A DNA stretch of 64,000 nucleotides, taken from Cyrtodaria siliqua. Taxonomy: Eukaryota > Mollusca > Bivalvia > Adapedonta > Hiatellidae. The translations under genes were made by a program, and so were the position numbers. Location: NCBI GenBank assembly GCA_037043455.1, contig JAWPHD010006788.1, forward strand, positions 62,001-126,000. Reading direction: 5' to 3'. Below are positions 34,641-46,314 of the stretch, in pieces. Each line of letters begins with the position of its first letter. The stretch's first letter is position 1. Under the pieces are notes generated by a model, which saw only the letters and a program-made list of their open reading frames with translations, was not told where the DNA came from and did not search any database.

Positions 34641-34739
34641 TTACATAACATTATTCATATAGTTATTATACATTCAAGTAATAAATAGAATAAATATACA
34701 AACTACATTGTTGGAACATCCAAACTTCTAAACCACGAA

Positions 34740-35022
34740 TACATACCTATCTCAATACGTACTTATCTTAATACATACCTATCTTAATACCTATCGTAAT
34801 ACGTACCTATCTTAATACATACCTAGCTTAATACTTACCTGTCTTAATACATACCTATCTTAATACATACCTAACTTAATACATACCTATCTTAATACAT
34901 ACCTATCTTAATACATACATATCTTAATACATACCTATCTTAGTACCTATATTAATACATACCTATCTTAATACATACTCATCTTAAAACATACCTATCT
35001 TAATACACACCTATCTTAATTA
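34740..35022 (+). repeat. 16-bp minisatellite
   Basis: About 17 units of CTTAATACATACCTAT, with occasional shortened units, in P450 intron 4. No spacers, so not a CRISPR. Confidence 0.85.
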
Positions 35023-35375
35023 GTTTATTTGAGATATTGAATGTGTCCTTATTGTACACTAAACATAACTTGCATTCAGATGTGTTTAAATACGTTAATA
35101 AGTGTGTTATCGTTTGCATATTATACGTCTGCTAGTTTGTTAAAGCACAATACAAAATCAAATGAAACACAGTAAATGCAATTGCAGTCGTAGACAACAT
35201 GCCATAGTTGATACATGAGAGGTAAACTTAGAATGTACATACGTGGTGACAAATTGGACGTTATAAATTAAAATACAAATCAAATACGATATAAGTGTTT
35301 TGTTCATCATGATGCAGATGCTCAAGAAAATGCATGCATTAGGTCTATAACCTGGTACGCATTGACTCTCAACAG

Positions 35376-35537
35376 GCAGCTGATGAAACCGTTAGTCAAT
35401 TGGCCACAATTCCAAATGGGGAGCACGTTTGCATTAATGGTTACATGGTGACGTATGCGCTGAAATCAATCGTCTTTGCCCTATTGGGAGAAAAGAACAA
35501 GGAGGACGACTTCAAATCGTTAGCTAAAATAGACGAG
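35376..35537 (+). CDS. CYP20-like: CYP20-like P450, exon 5
   Basis: Acceptor CAACAG ends at 35375; donor GACGAG|GTGAAA at 35538; 54 codons, phase 0 at both ends. It encodes ADETVSQLATIPNGEHVCIN and then the helix YMVTYALKSIVFALLGE, corresponding to the C-D/E helices of CYP20. The CTGATGAAA word at its start is coding and not a hammerhead ribozyme core. Confidence 0.85.
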
Positions 35538-35999
35538 GTGAAACTTTACCTATTTTTTTTGTGTAAATGAGCTGTGTCCTTTGTAAATAATAATAGTAAA
35601 CAAATCAATGCAATACCTCAACTAAACTTATTAACATTACACGTAATGTCGGGTAAGAAGGCTCTGGTTTGTACAAAACTTTAATTCTATAATTACAATT
35701 AAATTTGTATCACAACTTTCACTAGTTCATAACCCTGCATTTAGCTTTAAAAATCACACACTATATTTGCAAACAAGTCAACATTTCGTTAACGGATTTA
35801 ATTTGACAAGTATTGTTTAAATATCATGTCAGTACCTTACAACTAAACATTTGTATGCTATATGTACCGACCTCTCATATCACATTGAAATTGAAATTAT
35901 AAATATATTTCTTTGAAAACAGATTCAAAACGCATCATTTGTGTAAAATGTTGTTATAGTTTGACCAGCGACTCTTGAGAAACGATGCCTTACGTCAAT

Positions 36000-36545
36000 T
36001 ATCCTGGAGATGTCATACTCATTAGCTCTTCACATGTTAAGATATATACATTATCTCTACACATGTTAATATGTCATACACATTAGCTCTACACATGTTA
36101 AGATGTTATACAAGTTATCTCTACACCTGTTTATGTATGTAATGATCTTAGAGTTGGCATACACCCTATTTCCACGTTTAGGCACGTGATGATCTAGGAG
36201 TAGTCATATACATTATACAACACAAGTTTAACTGCAATACACATTATCTCCATACACGTTAAGGTATGAATTGAACTTCGAGCTTTCTTACATTATACTC
36301 TTGTTTAGCTGTCATACACATTATCTCTACACATGTTTAGCTGGCATAAGCATTATCTCTACACATGTTTAGGTATGAAGTGCTCTTAGAGCTGTCATAC
36401 ACATCATCATCTATACACATGTTTAGTTTTCATACACTTTATCTCTACACATGCTTAGATGTCATACACATTATCTCAATGGTTAGGTATGGAGTGATCT
36501 TAGAACTGTCATATACTTAATGTTGACAAATGTTTACATACTTTT
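36000..36545 (+). repeat. Irregular repeat, unit about 32 bp
   Basis: Diverged units of TCTCTACACATGTTTAG.TG followed by TCATACACATTA reach right up to the acceptor of P450 exon 6. Confidence 0.7.
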
Positions 36546-36547
36546 AG

Positions 36548-36617
36548 GTATGGAATGAATTACAGCTCAGACTGACAGTACCATCAACGGAAGCCAGAGA
36601 ACAGATTCTTCTAGACG
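36548..36617 (+). CDS. CYP20-like: CYP20-like P450, exon 6
   Basis: Acceptor CTTTTAG ends at 36547; donor GACG|GTTAGT at 36618. It encodes VWNELQLRLTVPSTEAREQI, matching the TVW.E segment and following charged helix of CYP20. Ends in phase 1 and joins exon 7 (G|AA). Confidence 0.8.
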
Positions 36618-37109
36618 GTTAGTTAAATGTAAATTAGAAAAAGGTTTATTATAATGTTTGTACTTTTGTTTAGACCATTAATATCCCAAAATATAACGTT
36701 TAAACTTTATATACTTTATAACGAATATTGTCACGTAACATCAGCTGATGTAACTGTTAATATGTCAGCATGACTTTGATTGAATCGACTGTTCTAATGC
36801 ATGAACATACCGTACGGGGTTAGATTTTAAACATCAGTTTTCCTTTCTCTCCTCAACCGTTTCCATCTTGCGATTATTTCGTCCTGTCGAAAGCAATTAT
36901 TCCCATTCTATGAACAAGAATGTCTCTTCGTCTTGGAATCACTACCAAGATATAATAATAAGACGATGCTGCAAATATTAAGTTATATAGGCGTATACAA
37001 TAATTAAAGCGATGTAGGTCTTTAAATGGAAGCTAGCATACGACTTTCTTAAGTGCTTAAATCAGATATAAAGGGGAGACAATGCAGCAAGTTTTAGTTT
37101 GTGTATCCA

Positions 37110-37735
37110 ATATCATTAGGCGGGATAGTGGATTTATTACTATTAAGCGGGATAGGATTTTTATTACCATTAGGCAAGATAATGTAGTTATTACCATTAG
37201 GCGGGATAGTGGGGTTCTTAACATTAAGCGGGTTAACGTAGTTATTATCATAAGGCGGGATAGAGGATGTATTACCATTAGGCGGGATAGTGGAGTTGTT
37301 ATTATTAGGCGAGATAATGGAGTTATTACCATTATGCGGGATAGTGTAGTTATCACCATTAGGCGGGAAAATGGAGTCACTACCACCAGACGGAATGATT
37401 GAGTTATTACCATTAGGCGGTATAGTGGCGTTATTACCATTAGGTGGGACAGCTGAGTTAATACCATTATGCGGGATAATACAGTTATTACCATTTGGCG
37501 GGATAGTGGAGTTATAACCATTAGGTGGGATAATGGAGTTATTACCATTATGCGGGATAGTGGTGTTATTACCATTAGGCGGGATAGTGGTGTTATTACC
37601 ATTAGGCGGGATAGAGGAGTTATTACCATAAATGGAGTTATTGCCATTAGTCGGTATGATGGAGTTATTACTATAGGTGGGATAGTGGATTAATTTATTA
37701 CCATTAGGAGGGATAGAGTTGTTATTACCGATGCA
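37110..37735 (+). repeat. 27-bp minisatellite, open in several frames
   Basis: About 23 units of ATTACCATTAGGCGGGATAG plus TGGAGTT in P450 intron 6. Because 27 is divisible by three, several frames on both strands stay open (up to 216 codons). These are artefacts of the repeat and no start context or codon pattern supports translation. Confidence 0.88.
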
Positions 37736-38067
37736 GGTAACCAATGCATGTATTTAATTGTTTTTTTAATAGATACATCTTTATTTTGTCCAACAAAACG
37801 TACAAGGTATCAGTATTTAATACTTGTTATAAGACTTGAAACAGGGCAGTGTTATTGTTGGTACTTCATGGTTGTTGTAGTTGGCGTGGAATGAAGGAGG
37901 AATGCTGTTTGCAGTTTTAAAACAGAAACAATAAATTATCTTTCTCAGTCCACATTAAGAAACATAACTTTATTCATCGAAAAACATGTTTTATTTCATT
38001 AGATTATTGGAAGAAAATGAAAACATATAATTATATACAACTAAATGTTATATTTATTTATAAACAG

Positions 38068-38244
38068 AAATAAAACAGCTAAAAGAAGTTATTAAGAAAA
38101 TAGTGAAAGACCGACAAAGCAACCCACCCAAGCACGGGGAGCTTCTTTTCTTGGATCGTTTGATAGACTACAGTAATACAGATTCTTACCTGTTCGAAGA
38201 AACAATGCAGTTCTTAGCGGGCGGCTTACATACGGCTTCTGCAA
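38068..38244 (+). CDS. CYP20-like: CYP20-like P450, exon 7 (includes I-helix)
   Basis: Acceptor AAACAG ends at 38067; donor GCAA|GTAAGT at 38245. It encodes a basic helix (KQLKEVIKKIVKDRQ), a loop, LLFLDRLIDYS, and the start of the I-helix (ETMQFLAGGLHTASA). In most P450s the I-helix has an AGxDT motif for oxygen activation; here the equivalent is AGGLHTAS, lacking the acidic residue. I recall CYP20 as atypical in this helix too, which would support the family assignment. Phase 1 at the end. Confidence 0.85.
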
Positions 38245-38254
38245 GTAAGTAAAT

Positions 38255-38772
38255 GTACACGTACCGTGTCTTATACTGTACATTTACCTTGCCTTATACT
38301 GTACACATACCGTGCATTATACTGTACACTTGCCGTGCCTTATACTATTCACGTACCGTGCCTTATACTGTACACTTACCGTGCCTTATACTGTACACTT
38401 ACCGTGTCTTATACAGTACATTTACCGTGTCTTATACTGTACACATACCGTGCCTTATACTGTACACTTGCCGTGCCTTATACTGTACACGTACCGTGCC
38501 TTATACTGTACATTTACCGTGCCTTATACTGTACACATACCGTGCCTTATACTGTACACTTGCCGTGCCTTATACTGTACACGTACCGTGCCTTATACTG
38601 TACACGTACCGTGCCTTACACTGTACATTTAACAGGCCCTATGCTGTACACTTACCGTGCCTTATACTGTACACTTACCGTTCCTTATATTGTAAACTTA
38701 CCGTGGCTCTTACTGTACACCTACCTGGCCTTATAATGTACACTTACCGTGCCTTATACTGTACACTTACCA
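38255..38772 (+). repeat. 23-bp minisatellite next to P450 exon 7
   Basis: About 22 units of CTTATACTGTACACTTACCG plus TGC, starting only 10 bp after the exon 7 donor. Three-unit periodicity (69 bp) keeps all three plus frames open, giving spurious ORFs of 106-200 codons. The third positions of units alternate among CACTT, CACAT and CACGT variants, showing higher-order structure. Confidence 0.88.
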
Positions 38773-39129
38773 AATCATACTCACTACAATCCAGTGTGCA
38801 ACTCTTTTCGGATGATGGTCTTTGCTTCCAAAGGTTCTACTTTTTCTGTATTTAGCATCATAATACCACTGATTTAGCTGACGAATAAACAAATAAATAC
38901 ACACTGTCAAAAGCTACATTGTCATTGTATTATTATATTCTTTATATTGTGATTGCGTGTTCATTTTGATCGAAATCATAAACACATTACAATAGGTATA
39001 CGATATATTTATTTATAACATTAAGGGTTAGATTTACAAAAGAAGCACTTTAATACACATGAATTCGTCCATCATTTAATGCGAGCTATTATATTAAAAA
39101 TATAATGGTGATGTATTTTCATATTTAAG

Positions 39130-39250
39130 CACAAACATGGTGTTTGTATTATTTGGCTGTAAATGAAGACATTCAGGACAGAGTTCATACCGAAATTATG
39201 GATGTTATTGGTGATGATGTTATGACTTTTTCGAACATTGGTCAACTCAC
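39130..39250 (+). CDS. CYP20-like: CYP20-like P450, exon 8
   Basis: Acceptor TTTAAG ends at 39129; donor CTCAC|GTAAGA at 39251. It encodes QTWCLYYLAVNEDIQDRVHT and then EIMDVIGDDVMTFSNIGQL, the end of the I-helix and the J helix (P450s typically have LA.NPE.Q.K...EI here). Phase 2 at the end. Confidence 0.87.
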
Positions 39251-39741
39251 GTAAGATATAGAATTACATGTTTCTTTCGGCATTATCTTTAGTTGATATA
39301 AATAAAATTTTACCATAAATCAAGAAAAAAAGCTGTAATCACGAATTAATTATATAATATATACAAACATATGACTAGTTGCCTAGGTAACATAGATAAA
39401 TACGCAACGCTGAACTCAATGAAAAGTTGTGCAAAATCAATGATGACAACATGTCACCTGCAACTTTATTTGTGCTTTGCTTAATTAAGCAATGTCATGC
39501 GTACAATAAATGAATGCTTAATCTGTAGTAAATTGCTGCACAGTACATATTAAGCTAACAGATGGTGTAATTAGATTACGCATATAACTATAATTATATT
39601 ATTTTAATAAGTGTAACTAAACATTGTTTTATAGATATATAGAACTAATATTATTCCCTGTAATTTTAAAGATTGAACTTTTCACTTATTTACAAATTAA
39701 ATCTGTGTGAATAGTGATTGTATACTACATTTAATTTTCAG

Positions 39742-39853
39742 GTATTTGCGACAGGTACTGAATGAAACGTTACGCTATAGCAGGCTTGTCCCTTATATAA
39801 TGCGATTCCACGACAGCAGGACAGAACTTGGAGGATATGTACTCCCACCTAGT
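39742..39853 (+). CDS. CYP20-like: CYP20-like P450, exon 9 (K-helix ExxR)
   Basis: Acceptor TTTTCAG ends at 39741; donor CCTAGT|GTAATT at 39854, giving phase 0. It encodes YLRQVLNETLRYSRLVP with the invariant P450 ExxR motif (ETLR), then the beta strands leading to GGYVLPPS. The frame would reach a stop 27 bp after the donor, so splicing here is required; exon 10 continues the homology exactly. Confidence 0.88.
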
Positions 39854-40528
39854 GTAATTTATACTATATTATAGTATATCACGTCTTTATAAATCAAATA
39901 CCAAATAAAAGCGTCAATATCAGCTTTATATAATGCAGATACGCAATGTACTAGATATTCCTTGTATGGGACTATGTTCATTTAATTTACTGTTCCATAA
40001 AGATCAGACTATACCAATTACTATCCAATCAGCGGGCAGGGGAAAAGTTCCAGTGTAAATTTGGAGTTATTACACGGAATCTCTTAATTTTGATTGGTTC
40101 ACAAGGTAAACAAACCAAAAACCTTTGCTAAAAACTTAAAATTCAACTTTTGAAGGTTAAATCATACATTTGTGCAATGTATTAATAATCGGTGGCATAA
40201 TAAAAACAAGAAGTATATTTTACATTTTCTTTTACATGCAAGTAGGTGGGTCACTACCATCCGACCCAAACAGCTTTTTCAAAACATGCTTAGTATGGTT
40301 TGTGTATGTTTTTTTGAAAACAAGTAAGCAAAAATATAGCTTCTTATATTAGGGAACCCAGTACAGAGCTAAGAGCTATAATGGACTTCTATGGAAAATG
40401 AATTGGTGTAGTATGACCTAAAGCAAATGATGGATGTGATGGATGTATAAAGATTAGCTGTGCGGTAATCTGGGTACTCTGCGTATTTAGACATCATGTA
40501 TCTATATTGTATTCGTTCTCGTTAACAG

Positions 40529-40593
40529 ACCGCCGTTATTCAAGCAATCGGTGTTACAAACATGGATGAAAATGTCTGGCCAGATCCAAATGA
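40529..40593 (+). CDS. CYP20-like: CYP20-like P450, exon 10
   Basis: Acceptor GTTAACAG ends at 40528; donor AATGA|GTAAGA at 40594. It encodes AVIQAIGVTNMDENVWPDPN, the strand and loop before the PERF-like segment (usual pattern D...WPDP..F.P.RF). Phase 2 at the end. Confidence 0.87.
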
Positions 40594-40878
40594 GTAAGAT
40601 ATATTATAGCTCAAAACGAATTTCATTACTCGCAATATGATCTTTTGTTTTCATACGTGTTGCATAGCTCATTGTATTCGCGTTCAACAGTCAAAGTTAG
40701 AGTAACACTTTACTTCGCTCTACTAATCAGGTTTAAAACACAAAATATGTTTAGCCCATCACATTTGTTTTAGATAAGGAAATACATAGGTAATAACTAC
40801 AGTAAAACAAAACATATAGTATAAGTCCAGCTAATGTATGACAATTCACACGTATTAACAGTTCACTTTTATATATAG

Positions 40879-41125
40879 GTTCGATCCAGATAGATTCAGT
40901 CCGGAAAATAGAAAGGGCAGACCCAATCTGGCGTTCGTTCCATTTGGCTTCGCCGGAGGGCGTCAGTGCCCAGGAAGCAGTTTCTTCCTCACAGAAGCAC
41001 CTGTGTTGATTGCAACGCTGTTAAAAACATACAAGGTCGAATTGGTAGAAGGTCAAGAGATTCGGCCGTTGTATGGACTTGTTACCTATCCTAGTGATGT
41101 TTGGCTCAAACTTTCAAAACGATAA
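40879..41125 (+). CDS. CYP20-like: CYP20-like P450, exon 11 (heme loop, C-terminus)
   Basis: Acceptor ATATAG ends at 40878; TAA stop at 41123-41125; 81 residues. It contains FDPDRFSPENR, the heme-binding loop PFGFAGGRQCPG with the proximal thiolate Cys (codon at 40967-40969) and the C-terminal strand pair. The heme loop has one residue more between the first Phe-Gly and the Cys than the usual PFGxGxRxCxG. I recall the same spacing in vertebrate CYP20A1 (GFSGTQEC), and the tail VEGQEI..LYGLVTYPSD also fits CYP20. Unlike what I recall of the human protein it keeps the Arg two before the Cys. Only 350 bp separate the stop from the LINE remnant. Confidence 0.93.
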
Positions 41126-41474
41126 CAGTGTATATATGCCCAGGTTGTTTAGCAAGTACAGAGTGTGCACGTAATATCATATACACAAAAAACCTGCAGC
41201 ACGGCTTAGTTAATACCGTTATATTCCGACTTCATTGTTAGTGTACCTTAAATTCGTTATGGCAATGCGTATGATTTAATCGAGAAATCAATGTAAGATG
41301 ATATTATTGAAATAATGCTGATTTTGCTATTTAAAATGGTAATATGATCTGGTACAGATTGTATGGTATCACGATCTGGTACAGACTGAACTCGACCATG
41401 TCCACACCATCGTATGTGTAATATGTAATATTCCGATTAAATGGAGTGTGGTTCGTAGTTAAGAACAAATTTGA

Positions 41475-44400
41475 CTATCTCAAAACAACTTTGTGGATTT
41501 TGATATATTGTGTTTTACTGAAACTCATCTATCGACTGATATTGAAAATGAAATGTTACATTCAGAAAATGTTGATGCTATGTTCCGTAAAGATAACACA
41601 TCTCATTCTGGTGGATTATTAATATATATCCCGCCCCATTTAAGACCAAATTGTAAAACAGAATTGGAATATTTACTTCCTGAATCAATATGGGTTGAAA
41701 TTAAAGATAATAGCCAGTCTTTTCTAATATGCACACTTTATCGACCACAGCACTATGCAGTTGAATTCTGGGACAGGTTAAACGTCTGCATTGAACAAGC
41801 TTCTAAAATAACTTCAAATATCATTATCTTAGGTGACATTAATGAAGACCAATTAAACCTGTCAAATCATAAATTCCGAGATATACTTACGCTTAATACT
41901 ATGATAAATATAATTAAAGTTCCTACTCGTGTAACGAACACTTCAATCACTTTAATAGATCCAGTCGCTAGCTCTAATCATTTAACTTCTTATGATTCTG
42001 GCGTTTATCAAACAGCAAATCTTATCAATGATCATTATAGTACATATGCTTTCACCAAAAGCGATCTTTGTATAAATATACCGTTTCAAAGAAGAGTCTG
42101 GAATTACAAAAGCGCTGATTTTGAAACATTTGAATAATTTAATTAGATCAACAGACTAGACATTTTTGCATACAGATTCTATAGATATCGCTGCAAATAG
42201 TTTTATTAATAAACTCACCAATCTCATGAAGGAATGCATTTCAACTAGTTTCGTAACAATTCGTCTAAATGATAAGCTTTGGTATAATTCAGAAATTCGA
42301 CTTGCATCTCGTAAACGCGATAGAAACAAATCAATAGCTTTACGTACAGGCAATCAGTCTGTTTGGCGCCTATATAAAGAGTTAATAATATGAAAAAGCA
42401 TGCTAAAGAAATATTTTTTAATCAAGTTGTATTTTCTCTAAGTAATATGAATTCTGCAAATCTGCGACAGTACTGGAAAATAATCAAAATGTTAGCTAAA
42501 GAAAATGCTAACATTTGTAACGTCATACCACCTTTAAAGAACAGCGATGGTTTATCTTCTGTATCTGACGAGGAAAAGGCAAATTTATTGAATGACTTCT
42601 TTACATCAATATCAACTGTTGACGACATCGATGCCACGTTACCACAATGTATACCTAAGACGATCAATACTATCAATAATATTAATATTACTTAAAATGA
42701 AATTTCTGATATCCTATCAACCTTAGAGATAAATAAAGCTAGTGGTCCGGATGAAATAAGTCATCGAGTCCTGAAAGAAACTTCAAAAACAATATGGCGG
42801 CCCCTGTGTATTCTGTTTAATCGTTCAATTCAAGAAATCATTTTTCCACAATGCTGGAAATTAGCTAATGTTATGCCACTTTTTAAATCAGGTGATAACG
42901 ATTTTCCATCTAACTATAGACCAATATCGTTAATTAGCTGCGTTGGAAAAGTTATGGAACGCGTGATATTCAAACATATTTTTAACTTTTTGCTTACCAA
43001 TAATTCAATATTTAGAAACCAGTCTGGTTTCTTACCTGGTCACTTAACAGTTTACCAACTAATTGATATTTATAATCAAATATGCAAAGCGATTGATGAA
43101 AACAAATTTACATGTATGGTATTTTTTGATATATCCAAAGCTTTCGATCGTATCTGGCACGCAGCTTTAATTTTTTTTTAACTCCGACAACATGGCATTT
43201 CAGGCAACCTTATTAATTGGATACATAATTATATAACTGATCGTAAACAAAGAGTTTTCATTGGTTCTTCTTTTTTTGAAATAAAAACTCCAAATGCCCA
43301 AAGGCTCTGGTCTAGGACCATTATTGTTTTTAATGGATATCAACGACATAGCTGATGCATTGCTTAGTACGACAACTTGAAGGCTAGTTCAATTGCGTTT
43401 TCTACATCCGACATAGATTATATAGAAACTACAATTAATGAGACATGTGTAAAATATCGAATTGGTCAAAGCAATGGCTAGTAAAATTTAATCCATCTAA
43501 AACTGAAGTCATCTTCTTTTCACTTGCAAACAGAAACCGTCCTTCTTTGATATTTGAATATACTCAAATTAACTTTGTTGACCATCATAAACATCTAGGA
43601 GTAACCCTTAGTCATGATGGGTCCTGACATCAACATATTTCAAATATTGTAATATCTGCGTCTAAGGTATTAGATTCAAATTAATGAAATTTAAATTAAA
43701 ACGTCAAACGCTAAATCAAATATATAAATCTTCACCTTCGCCCTATTTTAGAATACGCGGCTATAGTATGGGATAGTTGTACAAATTATGAAAAAGATAA
43801 CTTACAAAAAAGACAATATGAAGCCGCGCGAATAGTTACTGGCCTGACTATTTCTGTCTCCATACAAAAATTGTTAATTGAAATTGGTTGGGTCTCTCTG
43901 TCCGATAGCAGACACATCCACAAGTTGATATTGACCTTTAAGTTTAAAAATGGAGATTTACCGTGTTACTGGAATGAAATATTCCATGCAACTATTTCGG
44001 AATCGAATCCTTACAACTTGAGAAACAGTTCCAACTTCATTACTTTACCTAGAAGAACAGAACTGTTTTCGAGATCAGTCTTACCGTCATCTCTAAAACT
44101 TTGGAACGAACTTGATATTAATATTCGCGAAGCACCATCCCTTTCGAGTTTTAAAACTAGACTTAAACTTACTTCAAACCACCGATAGTACCCCAATACT
44201 ACATATTGGGTAATAGATACCTTTCAGTTCTACATGCGCGTTTGCGCAACAATTGCAGCAATTTACTCTTAATCAGTTGAGGGATACTCCCAATTGTATT
44301 TGTGGTAATGGTTTGAAGATGTTGAGCATTATTTGTTTAGATGTGTAATTTTCAGAAATGAAAGACGGCAATTATTTTTAGACACTCGTATATTTCATCC

Positions 44401-44518
44401 GTTAAGTACTCACAAACTTTTATACGGCATCGACCAACTAACGGACGAGGACAGTCATATTCTGTTTACTCAAGTTCAAAACTATATTAAATACACTAAA
44501 CGATTCCAAAATCCTTAA
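41475..44518 (+). pseudogene. Dead LINE ORF2 (endonuclease-reverse transcriptase)
   Basis: Frames in order: APE endonuclease (FDILCFTETHLS, GGLLIYIPPHLR, NIIILGDINED) to a stop at 42137; linker fragments at 42166-42695; RT (ASGPDEISHRVLKE, PLFKSGDNDFPSNYRPISLI, FDISKAFDRIWH, then GLGPLLF near 43310); a thumb/C-terminal domain (EYAAIVWDS..., NPYNLR) and a final Cys/His-type segment to 44518. It is broken by several stops and frameshifts (42137, 42393, 42693, 43181 and others). The catalytic FADD/YADD block between GPLLF and SSIAFSTSDIDY is deleted near 43380. The 5' end is truncated at about 41475, 350 bp after the P450 stop. Confidence 0.88.
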
Positions 44519-45065
44519 AGACATAAATGTCTAGCCTATTGTATTTGTTGGGGGGAGGGGGGGATGGGGGGGGGTTGGGGGTGGGGGGTAGACATTTCTA
44601 TAGGTAACTGTAAATCACTGTTAGCCATACAATTTCATGTGCAAAGAGTGATATTCAGTTTTTCTTCAGATTATGAGGTCAACCCATTAAAGCATTTGTG
44701 ACCAGAGCACATAATAACACATTAAATAATGTTGTATATTTATTGTGTTGTGCACTGATTTTTGGTCTAAAAACAATTAAGAAATACCAGATAAGTTTTG
44801 TATTCAAAAGCTAAATTATGAACATATAGTTCTTCATTGCACCCTAGAATCTGGTTTAAACCCCCAGCAGCCTTTTTTGCCATTGGCCGTCCCAAGGCGG
44901 TTGCCCTTTTGTCAACCCTTTGGTGTTTGTGATGTCTAATTTGACATTTTGTTCATCTATAATGTTGTTTTTTGTTTCTGTGTGTGTTTGTGGTTGACTG
45001 TCGTCATTGAATGCTACTTTTCCTGTTCGAATTTTATATCCATATATAAATGTTGAATTAAAGGT
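44519..45065 (+). mobile_element. 3' UTR of the dead LINE with a G-rich tract
   Basis: Contains a very G-rich tract (44550-44588, runs of 4 to 9 G) and then the 3' UTR blocks shared with 34433-34640, ending near 45065 with ATATAAATGTTGAATTAAA. Confidence 0.6.
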
Positions 45066-45713
45066 TCAAATTTATCGCAATATTAAGAATTAAAACATGA
45101 TAGAACACCTTGCTCGTACGTTAACGACGATTTTATAAATTAACCAAAACAAGCATGTTATTCATATGTTGTAAGATAAAAAATAAATAGTTAATTTTGT
45201 TGTATTATCACATACAAGATATTTGGGAAAAATTTTCAGTATATTTGTGTCATTATTTGCAAATGTGTGTCTTTTGCCCCTAAATTATAAGATATGTATT
45301 TTTTCTTTCTTTTCTTATAAGAAAGCAATAAAACTTATTTTTTATAGAGGAGGAAATCATAAGAAAGCCGGCAGCTGATGTTTCGAACTAGAAGTTTTCA
45401 TAAGCTTAATATTTTTTTAAGTCGACTTTCATGTTAATTTTCGTTGACATATTGAAACCGACAAATATCAAAAAAATGCATATTCTCCATTTTTACGTTA
45501 AAAAATGGACAGATCAGACTACTATAACCTTAAACGACAGTTTACAAGCTTGTTTGTTAAATTGTATTGCAGTTATTTTTATAAATGAAGCATTTTGCTT
45601 CAAAACATCAATCCCTACCCGTTTTCAAAAATACGGATGCGGCAAAATTAAAAAGCACATAATAGTTCATGTCAAAATGTTATATCGAAGGAATCATTAG
45701 ACTTACAAGATGT
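45066..45713. other. No gene recognised
   Basis: AT-rich; an 89-codon ORF at 45431-45700 has no recognisable feature. Confidence 0.3.
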
Positions 45714-46262
45714 GACATTCATATGTTACGTGTAGCATAGGCTTAAATTAAGCATAACATAGCTAACCAATGAAACGATGTTAGTATCTAACGCGTAGCA
45801 TAGGCTTAAGTTACGCGTAACATAGGATATGATGACCCTGGCGGCCAGAACGTCATCATTTACGCTACATTAACTGTAGTTACGCGTAACCTAATCCCAT
45901 GTTACGCGTAACTTAAGCCTAGGTTACGCGTAACATAAGAACATTATTTCATTGGTTAGTTATGATATGCGTAACATAATTTGGTTAAGCATAACATCGC
46001 GTTATGACCATGATGGCTAACCATAAACGCGTAACTTACTGGCTTTGGTCGCGTAAGGTAGGATCTTATGACCCTGGCAGTCAGAACGGAATCATTTACG
46101 CTACATTAACTGTAGTTACGCGTAAACTGAGTCCATGTTACGCGTAACATAAGCCTATGTTATGCATAACATAAGAACATAATTTCATTGGTTAGTTATG
46201 TTACGCGTAACATAATTTTATTACGCGTAACATCTTAAGCGTTATAACCCGGATGGCTAACC
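45714..46262. repeat. Two ~270-bp units packed with TTACGCGTAA palindromes
   Basis: Two tandem units (about 45820-46040 and 46060-46260, with a partial unit before) share ATGACCCTGGC.G.CAGAACG, TTTACGCTACATTAACTGTA, GAACAT.ATTTCATTGGTTA and ATGGCTAACCATA. Within them GTTACGCGTAAC or one-base variants (ATGCATAAC, ATGCGTAAC) occur about 15 times. Confidence 0.8.
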
Positions 46263-46314
46263 ATAGTCGTCAACGTTGAAACAACGATCATTCAACGTTG
46301 TCCAACCACACATT

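Noticed and set aside
34740..35022. CRISPR-like regular repeat
   Set aside because: Head-to-tail 16-bp units without spacers, in a eukaryotic intron.
35376..35400. Hammerhead ribozyme core (CTGATGA)
   Set aside because: The word is inside P450 exon 5 and lacks the other core elements.
37057..37744. Long minus-strand ORFs (196 and 216 codons)
   Set aside because: Generated by a 27-bp tandem repeat; no non-repeat coding sequence or splice context.
38253..38855. Three overlapping plus-strand ORFs of 106-200 codons
   Set aside because: Products of a 23-bp minisatellite immediately after the exon 7 donor.
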